From Trichopria drosophilae (lineage: Eukaryota; Arthropoda; Insecta; Hymenoptera; Diapriidae): DNA of 64,000 bases. Location of the stretch: positions 80,934,001-80,998,000 of the forward strand of contig CM059583.1 of the NCBI GenBank assembly GCA_030407085.1, in the 5' to 3' direction. This document shows, piece by piece, positions 46,381 through 58,197 of this stretch. The notes under the pieces were generated by a model that was given only the letters and a program-made list of their open reading frames with translations, made no database searches and was not told where the DNA came from. A program made the position numbers and the translations under genes. Within the stretch, counting starts at the first letter, position 1; each line of letters starts with the position of its first letter.

Positions 46381-47177
46381 TGTTTTTGCATGAATCATTA
46401 GTATTTAGACACTCAATTCAGAGATATTTGGTTAGTGACTACGGACTTAGTATAATTATGATTCATAATTGTTGCTCATTCTTAGCGCTACTCAGAACCA
46501 ATAGCGAGGACCTAATGAGTTTCTAGTTCCATTTTTATATTATTATTTTTAATTTTTTTTTCTATTATAAAATTGAATTATTACGATAGGTTTTTTTAGA
46601 AATTAACAAAATTAAATTGGTTTTAAACCGGACTTATGACCTACCAGGATGTTTATAAAAATTGAATTAGATGTTAAAATGCTTTAGTTTGAAGATCTTT
46701 AAACATTTCGAACACCTTGCGTGTAATCACTTGCATTCCCAAACGCTAGGCTTTGTTAAAACATTTATAATCTCAACTAGTAATAATATTAACAACAAAA
46801 AAGAAAAAAGGTAAAAGATAAAAAATAAAAAATAATAAAAAAATAAAATTAAAAAAATAACGACATTCATAATTATAAGACCAATAAAATTATATTATAC
46901 TACAATTTCGATTTAACAGTTATTTGGAATAAACTGGTATATAAATATGATTGGTTAGTATGCAATTATTATAAATCTAAAGAAAGAAAAACGACATTAG
47001 TACAAAAATGTAATATGAAGATAAAATATATATAAACATGCAAAAATTTATATGAACATGCAAAATAAACATCTGTTCATGCAAAATAAACATCTGTTCA
47101 TGCAAAATAAACATCTGTTCATGCAAAAATATATATATAATCATGCAAAAAATATATAAATATGCAGAAAAAAAATT
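46381..47177. other. AT-rich DNA with a 21-bp tandem repeat
   Basis: No gene recognised. CATGCAAAATAAACATCTGTT is repeated at 21-bp spacing three times from 47057, followed by decayed units up to 47160. Because 21 is a multiple of three, a minus-strand frame (46977-47324) reads through it as a heptapeptide repeat; I do not regard it as a gene. Confidence 0.6.
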
Positions 47178-47181
47178 GTAT

Positions 47182-48281
47182 TGTAACCCTTTTCCGGATT
47201 GGAAAAGGGCTGAACAAAAATTTATAGAAATACGCAACTCTAAATATGGTTCCCACGAGGGATGCCAATTGTAACCCGAATTTTCGGATGGGAAAAAGGG
47301 GTTGTATAAGAATTCAAACTCCAAAATCTACGCAATCAAAATATCAATATATTTCTCAAAATAGAGGGACTGTACATGAATCTTGGGGCGCGACAAGAAA
47401 ACGGACGGCGGAAAATGTGTAAAGGGCGACAAGTTCGGAAATCACGCAAAGGGACAAATTTCTTTTGAAATGACCGGTTATCGATGGGGGGAACAAGTTA
47501 GTGTGGGGGCGGCGGTACTCACGGAAGATGATCAAAATCTCGCCAACAAAGTCCAAACCTTGATGGTCCACAAGGCTTCACCATCTGCAGCACACGCACA
47601 CACTCTACTTTGAAGGGGTCGAACGCAACAGGAAAACGGAGATTCGCTACGATCTTCCGGGCAATTTTTGGGGACCGCACTTTGGAAAAATCGCAATACA
47701 CAATTAGGAATCGATCGGAAACGCTCTTATAAGAATACCGCACGCTTGTAGATCGCCGGACGGAATGTGTCGATGTTCTTCGCGAAATTCTCGAGACTAA
47801 CTGTCTTCTCTCTTCTTCTCTTCGGAGGCGGTGCGCCGTCGAACCGGCGCGTGCGCGCTCGAGCGACCGGCGTGAGGGGGGGGGGGGGGTCCGTCCTGGG
47901 GTCCGAGTTGGGGGACGTACTCGTCGGGGCGATGACGAGCACCGTCCTCGGGGTCTTCGTGGTGAGAGGGGACGACACGGAGCGCTGACAAGTGCTTCGT
48001 GCGTCCCCGTATCGTCTCGGGCTAGCGTTCGCCGTTTGGAGAGAGAGAACGATAGGGAGGGATGGAGAGAGATCGGCGGCGGTGGCCGAGGCCCGTTATT
48101 CGGGAACTCTCGAGGCGCACTGCGGCACGACCTGTGGGGGAGGACGAGTGGAGGCGCGCTACGGTAAAAAAAGAACCGTTTCTCCTCGGGGAGGGGCGGA
48201 CTTCGTAGTGGGGTTACGCCCGGCCCCAATAGATGGCGCGAGGCTCGGGAAGCGCGTCGATCTGTGACGGGTTTCGTCACA
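47182..48281 (-). mobile_element. LTR retrotransposon remnant: one LTR plus a second LTR tail
   Basis: Read on the minus strand, an LTR starts TGTGACGAAACCCGTCACA at 48281 and ends GGGTTACA at 47270 (1012 bp). It is followed by ATTGGCATCCCTCGTGGGAA, which resembles the start of a Gypsy internal region, and after about 60 bp by another LTR-tail copy ending GGAAAAGGGTTACA at 47182. The whole is flanked by GTAT (47178-47181 and 48282-48285). The LTR centre is GC-rich (47750-48270) with a 12-13 nt G-run near 47878, which creates long Pro/Arg/Ser-rich frames on both strands that I do not accept as genes. Confidence 0.75.
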
Positions 48282-48285
48282 GTAT

Positions 48286-49069
48286 AGACATGCAAAATAT
48301 ATACTAATAATTAAAATTAAAAAAGATACATGCGTGGCGTTTCGTTCAATCCCCTCCGCACTTGAACTCTTTAGTGAGGCTTGGCGGAAGGAATCAGCCT
48401 CAGACGCCCTAACTACAAACTGATACTGAATTCTGATACCCACATCCATGATATTTATGGAGAACCCAGGTAAAAAATTCCCAAATGTTGGAAGGGATAT
48501 TTAATTAGGAAAGGAAAACTATATCTATGTTGACTCATCTTGATCATTATTTAAAGGCAATAATTACGAATATTTTAGCATTTCATAGACCTTTCGATAT
48601 TTGACGGTATTACTACGTTCATTTGTATCGGAGTTAGTTGATCCCGAACTAACAACAGTGGTTGGTCGAAAACGCAAAGTATAAGCTGTACGTTTTCACG
48701 GAACAAAAACGTCATTCACGAAAAGACTATCAGGGTCATCACATTCGCTTGTGTACTTGAATTCTTTGAGATGTTTTGAGCATTGCACTACTCGAAAGAA
48801 AATCAAAATAACAGTATGGTCTTGTATTACCTGCAATGTGCCTCTTTGTATACCATCAGCCATCAAATATTTTTTAGGCTATTACAGACAGTCGAAGATA
48901 ATTAGTGTATGCACAATCTGCATAAGAATGAGCAAATGTTATAAAACATAAAAGTTTGATGCGGTTCAAAATAAGCGAACCTAAAAACCAAGTTTCAAGG
49001 AAAAAAAGGTGATTTTCTGATAACACGTCTGCTTTATTAGATCCGCAAATTAGATTTTATTTAAAGGAT
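48286..49069. other. Intergenic, no gene recognised
   Basis: No sustained reading frame, paired terminus or array. Confidence 0.45.
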
Positions 49070-49200
49070 TTCTGATTCGTAATCAACAATGCCAAAAACC
49101 CCGGAATAACAAATTTCAAGCAAAATCGGGCAGTTTTTAACAAATTCGTCCGTTATATTGGATCCACCATTTTGAATTTCTAAAAAAGGATTTAAGATTC
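49070..49200 (-). repeat. Single dispersed monomer, inverted
   Basis: GATTCGTAATCAACAATGCC, ACCCCGGAATAACAAATTTC and TATTGGATCCACCATTTTG mark one diverged unit of the dispersed monomer in reverse orientation. Confidence 0.6.
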
Positions 49201-49329
49201 TAACGGCTCTGCAAAATCTGCGGTTTCGGATTAAGAATATTTGTCATATTTTCACAGAATATCATCCGGTCTGTGTTATCACCAGGCATTAACTCCTGGT
49301 GTTTGTGCGGCTAGTACGGTTTACGACCA

Positions 49330-49490
49330 TTTTTTTTTTAACTTTCCACAGTGACCATAAGAAACTTGAGCGCAATGCTAGTCAAATATCAGAAAAACTG
49401 GCCATTGAAATATGTGCCGCGGTGGAACAAGATCCACATATTTCCACACGCAGAATAGAATACTTGCATGGTATGGAATTTTCATAAATT
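49330..49490 (+). pseudogene. Tc1/mariner transposase N-terminal fragment
   Basis: The frame contains KKLERNASQISEKLAIEICA and AVEQDPHISTRRI, the linker and second helix-turn-helix start of a mariner-type transposase. Nearly the same peptide occurs on the minus strand at 59798-60034. Nothing downstream continues the protein (the frame closes at 49487 after EYLHGMEFS), so it is an isolated remnant. Confidence 0.55.
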
Positions 49491-50053
49491 AACGGAACGT
49501 GCATTGGTTTCGAAAAATCGAGTTTTGAAAATGTATGATCACCTCTTTCAACTGATACATCTTTTAATTTTTGTTTGCCCTTTACGTCGACATTTATAAG
49601 TTTTTCGTCGCTTCTAGAATGGCAAATGTCATACATATTTCCATCCAACTCGCAAGTGCTACTGTTTGCACTAACTTGCTCCATTTCAAAACTGTACAAT
49701 TTATTTGCTCCGAAAAGTTTGTTTGTTTTTTCTGTCTGTTTTTTTCGTCCTAACTTTTTCAATTTTCAAGATAAAAATTCACTCTAAACGGCATTTATTA
49801 GAGTATTCCAAGCACTATAACTCCTATGAATATCATCTTTTTATATCTCTTAGTCCGCGAGATGTACAGGTTTCAAGGGGTCGGAGAAGCAAGTTTTCGT
49901 ATTGAATATTGACCTTCTAATGGTCATAACTCAGTGAAATTTCATTGTATGAAAATTTATAAAATATGAAATTGTTCAGCATAAAAAGACCTATATTTTT
50001 GTCTTATATCATTTGTTTCGTAACTTTATTAGTTTTGCAGATATTAAATCACT
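49491..50053. other. Intergenic, no gene recognised
   Basis: Several overlapping short frames are Phe/Lys/Ser-rich and unremarkable. No repeat structure was seen. Confidence 0.45.
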
Positions 50054-50326
50054 TTAATAATAATAATAATAATTGACTTTATTGCTTACATCAGGAATAC
50101 ACTATATACATCAGAGAATTTACTTACTAACTAAATATGTATAAGGAAAAGGCGAGACACAGCACCACTAAGCCGTTTTACAGTCTGACCGTGTACGGAA
50201 AATAAAAGTATAGAAAAAAACATTTACAATGGTAACGGATATAAACAAAGCATACAAAAATCATCGTTCAAAGATACAATATGCACACAACAATCATCGT
50301 TAAAAGTTACAATATGCACACAACAA

Positions 50327-53210
50327 TCATCGGTTTCTATAATAATTTTTTAACTTGGGTATAAATTGAATCGGTTTCGAAATAAATAATCTTAATTGCA
50401 ATGGTAGCGCGTTAAAAATTCTCAATATAAAACTAGAAAATGCACCATTGAATTTGGCTGTTGAGGATAACGGTACGCAAAGGCTAGAAGAAACTTCACG
50501 TCTATGTGCAACTGAGCTTCTTCCCAGCCAGCTCAATCGATGAGCTAGGTATTCGGGGACAATTGAAGAAAGAACTTTACACAAAAGAGAGTAGACGAAC
50601 TTCCATTCGGTCTCTCATTTTTAACCATCCAGATTTTGCGTACGCATGCGATATATGGTCAAATTTTCTAATGCCATACGTATACTTCAAACAAGCATTC
50701 TGCCCCGCTTGGACTCTTTTCCATTGCTTATTAGTAATGCATGAGCCATAAACCGAAATACAATAAGTTACATGAGGGACTACAAGTGATTCGCAAAGGT
50801 TCAGTTTCGCACCGTGAGAAAGTTCTTTTCTGAATGGGTAAAGTTGTCGTAAGCGCATATAGGAGATAGAAATTTTGTTTGATATATGATAGGAGAAACT
50901 CCAGGAAGAATCGATGCATAGCCCGAGATTTCTAGCTTCATTAACAATTCGAATTGTATTTCCTTTTAATAAAATTTGAAAATCATCCAAAACAATTTTT
51001 GTGCGTAAACTACTGCTCCTGATAATAAGGACCACTGACTTATTTGGATTAATAGTAAGTGCATTTTCCTCCGACCACTTTTCAATACGGGCAATATCAT
51101 TACTGAAAATGGTAACAGCCTCGAGCGAATTTTCAGGCAGGAAAGGCATAAGAATTTGCGTAGCATCGGCATAGGTTTTAATCCAAACATTATTACAGCA
51201 CTCATAAATATCAGCAGAGAATATATTAAAAAGGAGCGCACTTAACTTAGCTCCTTGAGGTACGCCACATTTTAAGACTTTAGGTACTGATGTAATTTTA
51301 TCGTTGTTAATATTTGATTCCACAATTTGGGATCTATTATTGAGATAAGAAGTTAAGAGCTCACCCGCATTTTTCGAAAGACTATAATATGCCAGTTTCG
51401 CTAATAACATATCGTGATTCAGTATCAAAGGCTCTAGAAAAGTCGAGGAGTCCCGCAATTGTCTTCTGACAATTGTTCCAATTTTTTAACACATTATCAG
51501 AGATGTCAATGAATGCCGTCTCACAGCTGTGAAAACGCCTGAATCCCGATTGAAACAGAGGAAGCAGATTATGCATATTAAAATTGCTTAAAAACTGTTC
51601 ATAACAGATTTCCTCAACAACTTTTGATAAAAGCGGTAGACGACTGATAGGACGTAAATCACTAAGAAGAGAGGGGTGTGCCTTTTTAGGTATTGCGCAT
51701 ACCTAAGCAATTTTCCAGATAACAGGAAATTCACAATCCACAATGATATTATTGATAATTTGGAGTATTTCAGGCCGACAAAAGTCTTGAACTCTTAGAA
51801 ACATTTCGCCTGAAATACAATCAATTCAGAAAACGAAAAAGTTGCTGAGTTTGGGAGTTTATCTGACCGCGAGTTTTTGAAAAATTCTATTAGATTCGGA
51901 TTAGGCATTTTCTGAGGACAATTTGCAAAATGTTCGTTAATGGCATCAGCATAGTTAAATATTTCTGGAAGAGCAGCAGATCTAGATTTAGCTAGATCAA
52001 GATTCTTGATGGATGACCAAAAATTTTTATGTGACATCGTATTAATTTGTCCAAAATAAGCAATCCGCTCCCTCCTTATCGTAGAACTTGTAAAATTTCG
52101 CAGTTTTATGAAAGTCTATATCAGATTGCCGTTTCGATTTTCGCATAATCGTTTGAGCAGCGTTTCGTTTCCTGATTAATATCTTAATCGTGTCAGTGAT
52201 CCACGGAACGCTAGGTTTAGTCACTCTGACATGTTTAACCGGAGCAAAGGCATCGAACAACTCAATAATAGCATTGTTCAGAAACTCGACTTTTTCATTT
52301 ATATTATTACAATATGATATCAGTCCCCAAGGATAACAATATGCTGCTTGTCTAAAATCATTCGAATTAAAATTTTTAAAATCGCGAAAGCTGATAAGTT
52401 TTGCGTTCCGAGGTGGCCTTGCACAGTCGATGAGACAACATTCATTTGATGAGAATGCGTTAAGGACTTTGACGGAAGAAGAGACGATAATTTGGTCAAT
52501 TAGTGAAATTCCGTTAGTGGTAATTCTAGTTGGGTCATCAACCACCTGTACGAGGTCACTATATATTAGATTGCTATAAAAATTCACGAAGTCTTAAGTC
52601 TTAAGACATCAGGTTTCTTGGAATCAAGTAGGTTAATGTTGATATCTCCTGGCAGAATAATACGATCAGAAATTGGATAAAGTGAGTTAATAAAATTTTG
52701 AAGATTGTCCAGGCAGTTTAAAGATACCTATGACGGTTGGTAAATAACGCTAATAATAAATTTAAAATTATGACAATTGAACGAACAAAATAGACTTTCC
52801 AGACCATTTTCATCAAATAAATTGTCAATTACCGAACATTTGTAGCAATTTTTGTAAAAGATTCCAATACCGCCACCTCGTCTACCAGACCTATCGGACC
52901 GAAAGACGGAATAATTGCGAATATATCTAACTTCATCTGGTATTGCATCCGAAAGCCAAGTCTCAGAAACGCAAAAAATATAAAACTCATACCCGGATAA
53001 AATTTCCTTAATAACAGGTAAGTGTAGCAAAAGCGATCTAACATTAATATGCACAATACGTAAAACATTAGAATTAAAAAAATCGGCGATATCCTCTTGA
53101 GCCGAAGATCCGTAGGCAGTTGACGTGGACGATGTTGAAACAGTAGACAATGCCATATGGTCACATGACGAAATATCTTCACTATGTGAAATTTGCACAG
53201 AAATATCCAA
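50327..53210 (-). pseudogene. LINE ORF2: endonuclease plus reverse transcriptase, inactive
   Basis: Read 5' to 3' on the minus strand. The APE endonuclease has IVHINVRSLL, then CVSETWLSD with the catalytic Glu, then SVFRSDRSGRRGGGIGIFYK, then after a stop GDININLLD. The expected SDH motif is missing, its place taken by ECCLIDCARPP. The reverse transcriptase has LFQSGFRRFHSCETAF, then LLDFSRAFDT (motif A), then KCGVPQGAKLSALLF (motif B), then KTYADATQIL (motif C), where YADD has become YADA. A C-terminal part follows to 50327. At least four frame breaks separate the pieces (near 52730, 52590, 52040-51790 and 51460). The element would reverse-transcribe and integrate its own RNA when intact; this copy lacks a catalytic Asp in each enzyme. 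Confidence 0.85.
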
Positions 53211-53240
53211 AGTAGGATATTCAGTATTTGATATCTGGCG

Positions 53241-53611
53241 TCAATTATTTAAAATGTTGAGATCATTAATTGATGAAATGTTGACAGCTGGCGCGCCTTT
53301 AGATGATCGAAAATTAATAATACCACGATTGACGTACAAGTATTTGTCGGGTATGCCTTTAATAATTGCCCGAGCCTTTTTAAGTAAATCAAGAGTCTCT
53401 TTTGGGAGATGCTCGTTAATGTAAAATCTAGTCGCTGGCAGCCGACTATGGATATCAGATGCTAGAATCGACTTACGTCCTCGCATCGCTTGCATGAAAT
53501 TATTACGCAATCCTGGGTTCGAAAGCCGGATCATAATAGTTCTTAGCCATTGAGCTGATGCAGATGTTGATGTAGAATCCGGTTGATTGCAAGACCTAGC
53601 AGGATTAACAG
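53241..53611 (-). pseudogene. LINE ORF1 C-terminal fragment (FP25K-like)
   Basis: The frame, open from 53611 without a start codon, includes STSTSASAQWLRTIMIRLSN, LPATRFYINEHLPKETLDLL and ARAIIKGIPDKYLYVNRGII. The pattern of a Tyr-Ile-Asn-Glu-His-Leu turn followed by a Lys-rich helix and VNRG resembles the FP25K-like C-terminal domain found in ORF1 proteins of insect LINEs, which bind the element's RNA. The N-terminal part is absent because the sequence is cut by the TIR element starting at 53614. It lies just upstream of ORF2, as expected. Confidence 0.65.
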
Positions 53612-53613
53612 TA

Positions 53614-54335
53614 GGGGAGACTGGGGTTAGTTGGCGGTAAAATTGTTAATCTATTTCTATAAAACGGTATACAGTATAATTCAATAAATATAATATACCA
53701 TTTTGAAGGTATAAAGTCTCGCAATAAAATGCCTTTTGTATTATTTCATAAATATTTTTAAAAGGAGAGAAAATGACCAAATAATCGGTAAGTTCAAAAC
53801 CGCCAATACACCCCACACGTGGGGCACATTGGCGGGTGCAATGGGGCTAATTGGCGGTTGATTAAAACTTGTGTTTTATTGAATAAGTGAATTCATTATA
53901 CTCCGGCAAGATGTAATAAGTAAATCAAATCTCTGGCTTTCTCTTAATTTCCTTTCTTGCAATAAAAATACGTTAACGGAGATGTTTTGTGTATGAATAC
54001 CGCCACTCTCTTGTGGCTATTGTCGACTATCCATACCTTTATAAATAAAACATATATTTCGAACTTTTACACAAAAAACAATGTTATAGTATATCATATA
54101 TTATTATTTGTCATTACTTTCACCCATTAAACAGTATTTTTGAATAATTTTTGTATCAAATTAATATATAACTATTTTCTTAAATGTTTCTTTATAATTT
54201 AGTATTTTTTTTGTCGCCTCTTTGCCTGCTGTATTAGTTTCGAACCATTCTCTGCAATAAGAATATATTTTACATGCAATACTGACACCGCCAATGTGCT
54301 TCACGCAAAACCCGCCAACCTGCCCCATCTTGAGT
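53614..54335. mobile_element. TIR-type element, left end GGGGAGACTGGGG, right end decayed
   Basis: TA at 53612-53613 precedes GGGGAGACTGGGGTTAGTTG. Motifs of the form GGGGCTAATTGGCGG or its complement recur near 53627, 53800-53870, 54285 and 54313-54330 (ACCCGCCAACCTGCCCC). A clear right terminus is not readable; the last motif at about 54330 is taken as the limit. The layout parallels 24238-25232, but the repeated word is different. Confidence 0.55.
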
Positions 54336-54824
54336 TTATAAGTTAAAACGTAATTTTCGTAATGAAATATACAAATATTACAATACTTCTCACAGTGGTT
54401 TTGTGCAGTGAAAGTAGAGGAAGCTAAATGTATAAATACTTACTCTGATATTGATCGCAACATGGAGAAAAACGCTTATCTAATCGAAAATAAATAGTTA
54501 CAATTCGAATGCCAAATCAATCAATCCGAACTATAACCAAATTTAGTTCGATAAATAAGGCGTTACTATGGAAACGCGATGAAACTGGGCACAATGAATA
54601 TACTATATGATGCATAGAATTTTCTAATGTGCAGAATTCGAAATTCGACCCCTAATGGGCTCTTCGTTTGCCGTTTTTCCCTTTTCTGTCCATTTTCACT
54701 GCGTTTTCAGAATGTTCACGCACGGAATAACGAACGTATACTGAATGTTGGAATACACAAAGCAATAAACCGGTCGAAGCAGGTATCACGGTAACGGGCA
54801 AACAATACAAAGGCCCGGCTCGCA
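54336..54824. other. Intergenic, no gene recognised
   Basis: No reading frame or repeat of note; composition becomes GC-richer toward the minisatellite. Confidence 0.45.
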
Positions 54825-55205
54825 GGTCTTCGAGCGAGTCAGAAGTCTGCGAGAGGGTCGCAAGGCTCGGTGCGAGTCGCCTCGATCCGTGCGGGTCGCG
54901 GATCTTCCAGGGAGGCACAAGTCCCCGAGAGGGTCGCAAGGCACGGTGCGAGTCGCCTCGATCCGTGCGGGTCGCGGATCTTCGAGCGAGTCACAAGTCC
55001 CTGAAGGGGTCGCAAGGCTCGGTGCGAGTCGCCTCGATCCGTGCGGGTCGCGGATCTTCGAGCGAGTCACAAGTCCCTGAAGGGGTCGCAAGGCTCGGTG
55101 CGAGTCGCCTCGATCCGTGCGGGTCGCGGATCTTCGAGCGAATCACAAGTCCCCGAGAGGGTCGCAAGGCTCGATGCGAGTCGCGGATCTTCGAGCGAGT
55201 CACAA
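54825..55205. repeat. GC-rich minisatellite, 76-bp monomer, about five units
   Basis: CTCGATCCGTGCGGG recurs at 54881, 54957, 55033 and 55109, an exact 76-bp period. Units also share CTTCGAGCGAGTCACAAGTC, GGGTCGCAAGGCTCGG and GTGCGAGTCGC. The last unit is shortened. Long Arg/Ser/Pro-rich frames exist on both strands because of composition; 76 is not a multiple of three, so each frame rotates through the repeat, which argues against coding. Confidence 0.9.
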
Positions 55206-55351
55206 GAGTCGCCTTGAACCTCTCGTATACCTGCTGTAACTTTCTAAATATTTCGAATTTCGATCTGAAATTTGTACAGTACGTTCTTATCCTGTTTTAC
55301 TTTGGAAATATTTAAAAAAAAAAACGATTTTTTCGACCCGAGACTGGTACC
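55206..55351. other. Short unique spacer
   Basis: Unique sequence between the minisatellite and the TTAA element; ends in an A-run followed by GGTACCTTAA. Confidence 0.5.
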
Positions 55352-55789
55352 TTAACCCTTTAACGCCGGGACGGACACTTTTTTTCGTTCATTTTCACCT
55401 TTAATTTTCTCGGCGATTAAGAATGTAAAAAATCCTTCAGGAACAATTTCTTATGTATTTGACCGCGCTCTTTCAGAGCCTGCAATCGAAATCCCAAAAA
55501 AAGAATATTCAAAAAGTTACAGACATTTTTTTAAAGAAAAATTGAATTTTTTTACAATTTTCTTTTAGAAATGAATTTTTTTCGTATAGCAGGTCACCAG
55601 AGCACTGTTTCACCCGAAAATATCGCGTCCGCAATATCTAAGCTTGAAAATGGCGAAACGTACGTTTCAAATTTTAAAGATGGCGGCTCAAAAATGTTGG
55701 CGGAAGAATTTTTTCCCCACAAATAATAATAATCTGTGTATCCTTATTTTTTTCAATTTTCTATTTATATGGAATTGAGTATCTAAATA

Positions 55790-56460
55790 TTTCTCGGGTC
55801 GCTCATAACGAATCTGAAGTCAAATTTCAAAAATTCTAAATGGCGTATCCAATATGGCGGACGATATTTTTAAAATTGTTCGGAATGTTGTGAAACTGAT
55901 TACTCGGGGGTTTCTGGAATCGCTGATAATGAATCTGAAGTCAGTTTTTAAAAATTCAAAATGGCGGATCCAATATGGGGGACGATATTTCTGAAAAACT
56001 TCATACAAATATTTCTTTACCATCATGTACATTTCTATAGGACAAAATTGATGTACATTTGTTTACAATTCAGTCGCATGACTCTGTACAATACGAATAC
56101 AAATTCGATTTCTAGGCAAATAAATAGCTCGATTTAATGAAGACTGCCATATTGGATCGGCCATTTTGAATTTTTGAAATCTGACTTGAGATTCGTCATC
56201 AGCGACCCCAAAAACCCCCGAGTAATCAGTTTCACAACATTCCGAACAATTTTAAAAATATCGTCCGCCATATTGGATCCGCCATTTTGAATGTTTGAAA
56301 TCTGACTTGAGATTCGTTATCAGCGATCCCAGAAACCCCCGAGTAATCAGTTTCACAACATTCCGAGCAATTTTAAAAATATCGTCCGCCATATTGGATA
56401 CGCCATTTAGAATTTTTGAAATCTGATTTCAGATTCGTTATGAGCGACCCGAGAAATATT
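55790..56460. repeat. Dispersed monomer array, two forward then three inverted
   Basis: Forward units start near 55795 and 55900 (CTCGGGTCGCTCATAACGAA; ACTCGGGGGTTTCTGGAATC). Inverted units are marked by CGAGTAATCAGTTTCACAAC near 56219 and 56339 and by GCGACCCGAGAAATATT near 56445. The forward and inverted sets form the inner part of the foldback arms. Confidence 0.85.
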
Positions 56461-56791
56461 TAGATACTCAATTCCATACAAATAGAAAATTGAAAAAAAT
56501 AAGGATACACAGATTATTAATATTTGTGGGGAACAAATTCTTCCGCCAACATTTTTGAGCCGCCATCTTGAAATTTTGAAAAGTACGTTTCGCCATTTTC
56601 AAGCTTAGATATTGCGGACCCGAAATTTTCAGGTGAAACAGTGCTCTGGTGACCTGCTATATGAAAAAAAATCATTTCTGAAAGAAAATTGTCAGAAATT
56701 TCGATTTTTCTTTTAAAAAATGGCTGTAACTTTTTGAATATTCATTTTTGGGAACTTCGATTGCTGACTCTACAAGAGCACGGTCAAATAC

Positions 56792-58197
56792 TGTAACGAG
56801 CCGTTGATCTCGACCGCGCGGAAGAGAAAGAGCGACGGAGAGAAAGAGGGCCATTACAATATTTATCGACACGTGAAATAACGAAGTGGATACCAAGGAC
56901 CAGATGCGCGCTTTTTTCCGGCCGGTCGGCCATTTTGGATCCCAAGCCCACGTGGGATCCGAACGCGCATCAATGGACATGCGCGCGCAATCACATGGCG
57001 CTGGCACTGGTGCGCCTCTACCTGCGCAGAAGAGGTGCAACGGCGCCCTGGTCGCGCAACCTGAAAAGTGGGCAACAACGGGCCGAGTTCCAAGCTCGGA
57101 GCGCATGTGTCGCCGCAATGGGGCGCAGGCGCTCCAAATTCAAATGAGGGGCGGGCTGTCAAACTAAAGTCTAGCAAATGACATTCAAATGTTTGACAGT
57201 TCCCGTCCCGATTCTTAGTAAAAATGGAACTCGGCGACATAACTGGACATAGGGATACTTACCGAGGTATTATAAGACCTGGTAAGTATCCCTCAATCTC
57301 TCTTGCATTTTGGACTCTCTTCTTCCTGGACTCTTCTGGTGGACTCCTGGGGACGACTCGCTGCCTCAACTCTGGAGGTCCTGGCTGCTCCGAACAAATA
57401 AGTGGGCCCACGCATTTCAACAGCCAGCATCGATGATTCATGGAGGCGGCGAGGATATAATTTTTGACAAGGCACCAGGAAGTGACGACGGTACTCCGTT
57501 CGTCCCATGGACGTCAGAGGCTGCTGGAGGGAGTGCGACATCTTTATTGATTCACGAGGTGACAGCAGCCTCAATCAATAAACATTTAGATGGATGGAGG
57601 ACCCGAGGATAAATTTATAACCCAAGAAGAGGAATGACGCCGAAGAAAGAAGGCACACGTAAGCCTCTTTCTCTTCCGTCCGTGTAATATAATATAATGA
57701 ACATGTGCGTTATAATTTATTATATTATGTAATGTCCCAAAATGTATTCATGTATATATGTATGTGCGAGTGTATGTATTGTATGTGTGTCCGCGTTAAA
57801 TTAATTTATTGCCGCGTAATTTATCCCGTCGTTGACGACATTAGAAAATATTTTACATACTGACTCACACAACTTACCAACGACTCGACAACTTATTTTA
57901 TAATCTTGACTCTTATTTTGTATATGTGCAATGACGACCTCGAGTGTGTTGGTATGTGTGGTAATTCTTATTTAAATGACGAGTTCAATTGTTTATAGGA
58001 TTCAAAGTATTATAAAATATATTTTAATTGAATGACTAAATAATAATTATGACTTTTCATTTCAGCACCCAACGATTCCAATCTACGATTTTAATTTATT
58101 TAATATTTATCAGTAATGACTAATAATTTGACATGTTTAAATTTTATATGTTTGGACGATTAAGAGAGTTTTAATCACATGACTCCGATTCGTTTCA
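56792..58197 (+). mobile_element. Solo LTR, 1406 bp, inserted in the TTAA foldback
   Basis: The block starts TGTAACGAGCCGTTGATC and ends CGTTTCA, with ATAC duplicated at 56788-56791 and 58198-58201. The opposite arm of the foldback (55440-55475) keeps the empty site GTATTTGACCGCG with one copy of the target. The 5' quarter is GC-rich and purine-rich (GGAAGAGAAAGAGCGACGG), the 3' third AT-rich. Short frames at 56672-57612 on both strands carry no domain. The start resembles those of the LTRs at 28345 (minus) and 48281 (minus). Confidence 0.8.

Larger units (their letters stand above)
50054..53611 (-). mobile_element. Non-LTR retrotransposon (LINE), decayed, 5'-truncated
   Basis: Read on the minus strand, the element runs from an ORF1 fragment (53611) through an ORF2 remnant with endonuclease and reverse transcriptase to a 3' tail CAATAAAGTCAATT followed by ATT repeats at about 50054-50080. 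The 5' side is cut at 53611/53614 by the GGGGAGACTGGGG element. A short truncated relative sits at 26291-26424. The combination of an ORF1 FP25K-like C-terminal part, APE endonuclease and microsatellite tail fits the jockey/CR1-like group; the clade is not settled. Confidence 0.85.

Noticed and set aside
46977..47324. 115-codon frame with a heptapeptide repeat
   Set aside because: It results from a 21-bp tandem repeat next to an LTR remnant; no start context or domain supports it.
47519..48295. 258-codon Pro/Arg/Ser-rich minus-strand frame
   Set aside because: It lies wholly inside a GC-rich LTR with overlapping open frames on both strands and low-complexity composition; no domain is visible.
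54786..55315. Arg/Ser-rich frames of 95-116 codons on both strands
   Set aside because: They read through the 76-bp minisatellite, whose period is not a multiple of three, and occur on both strands.
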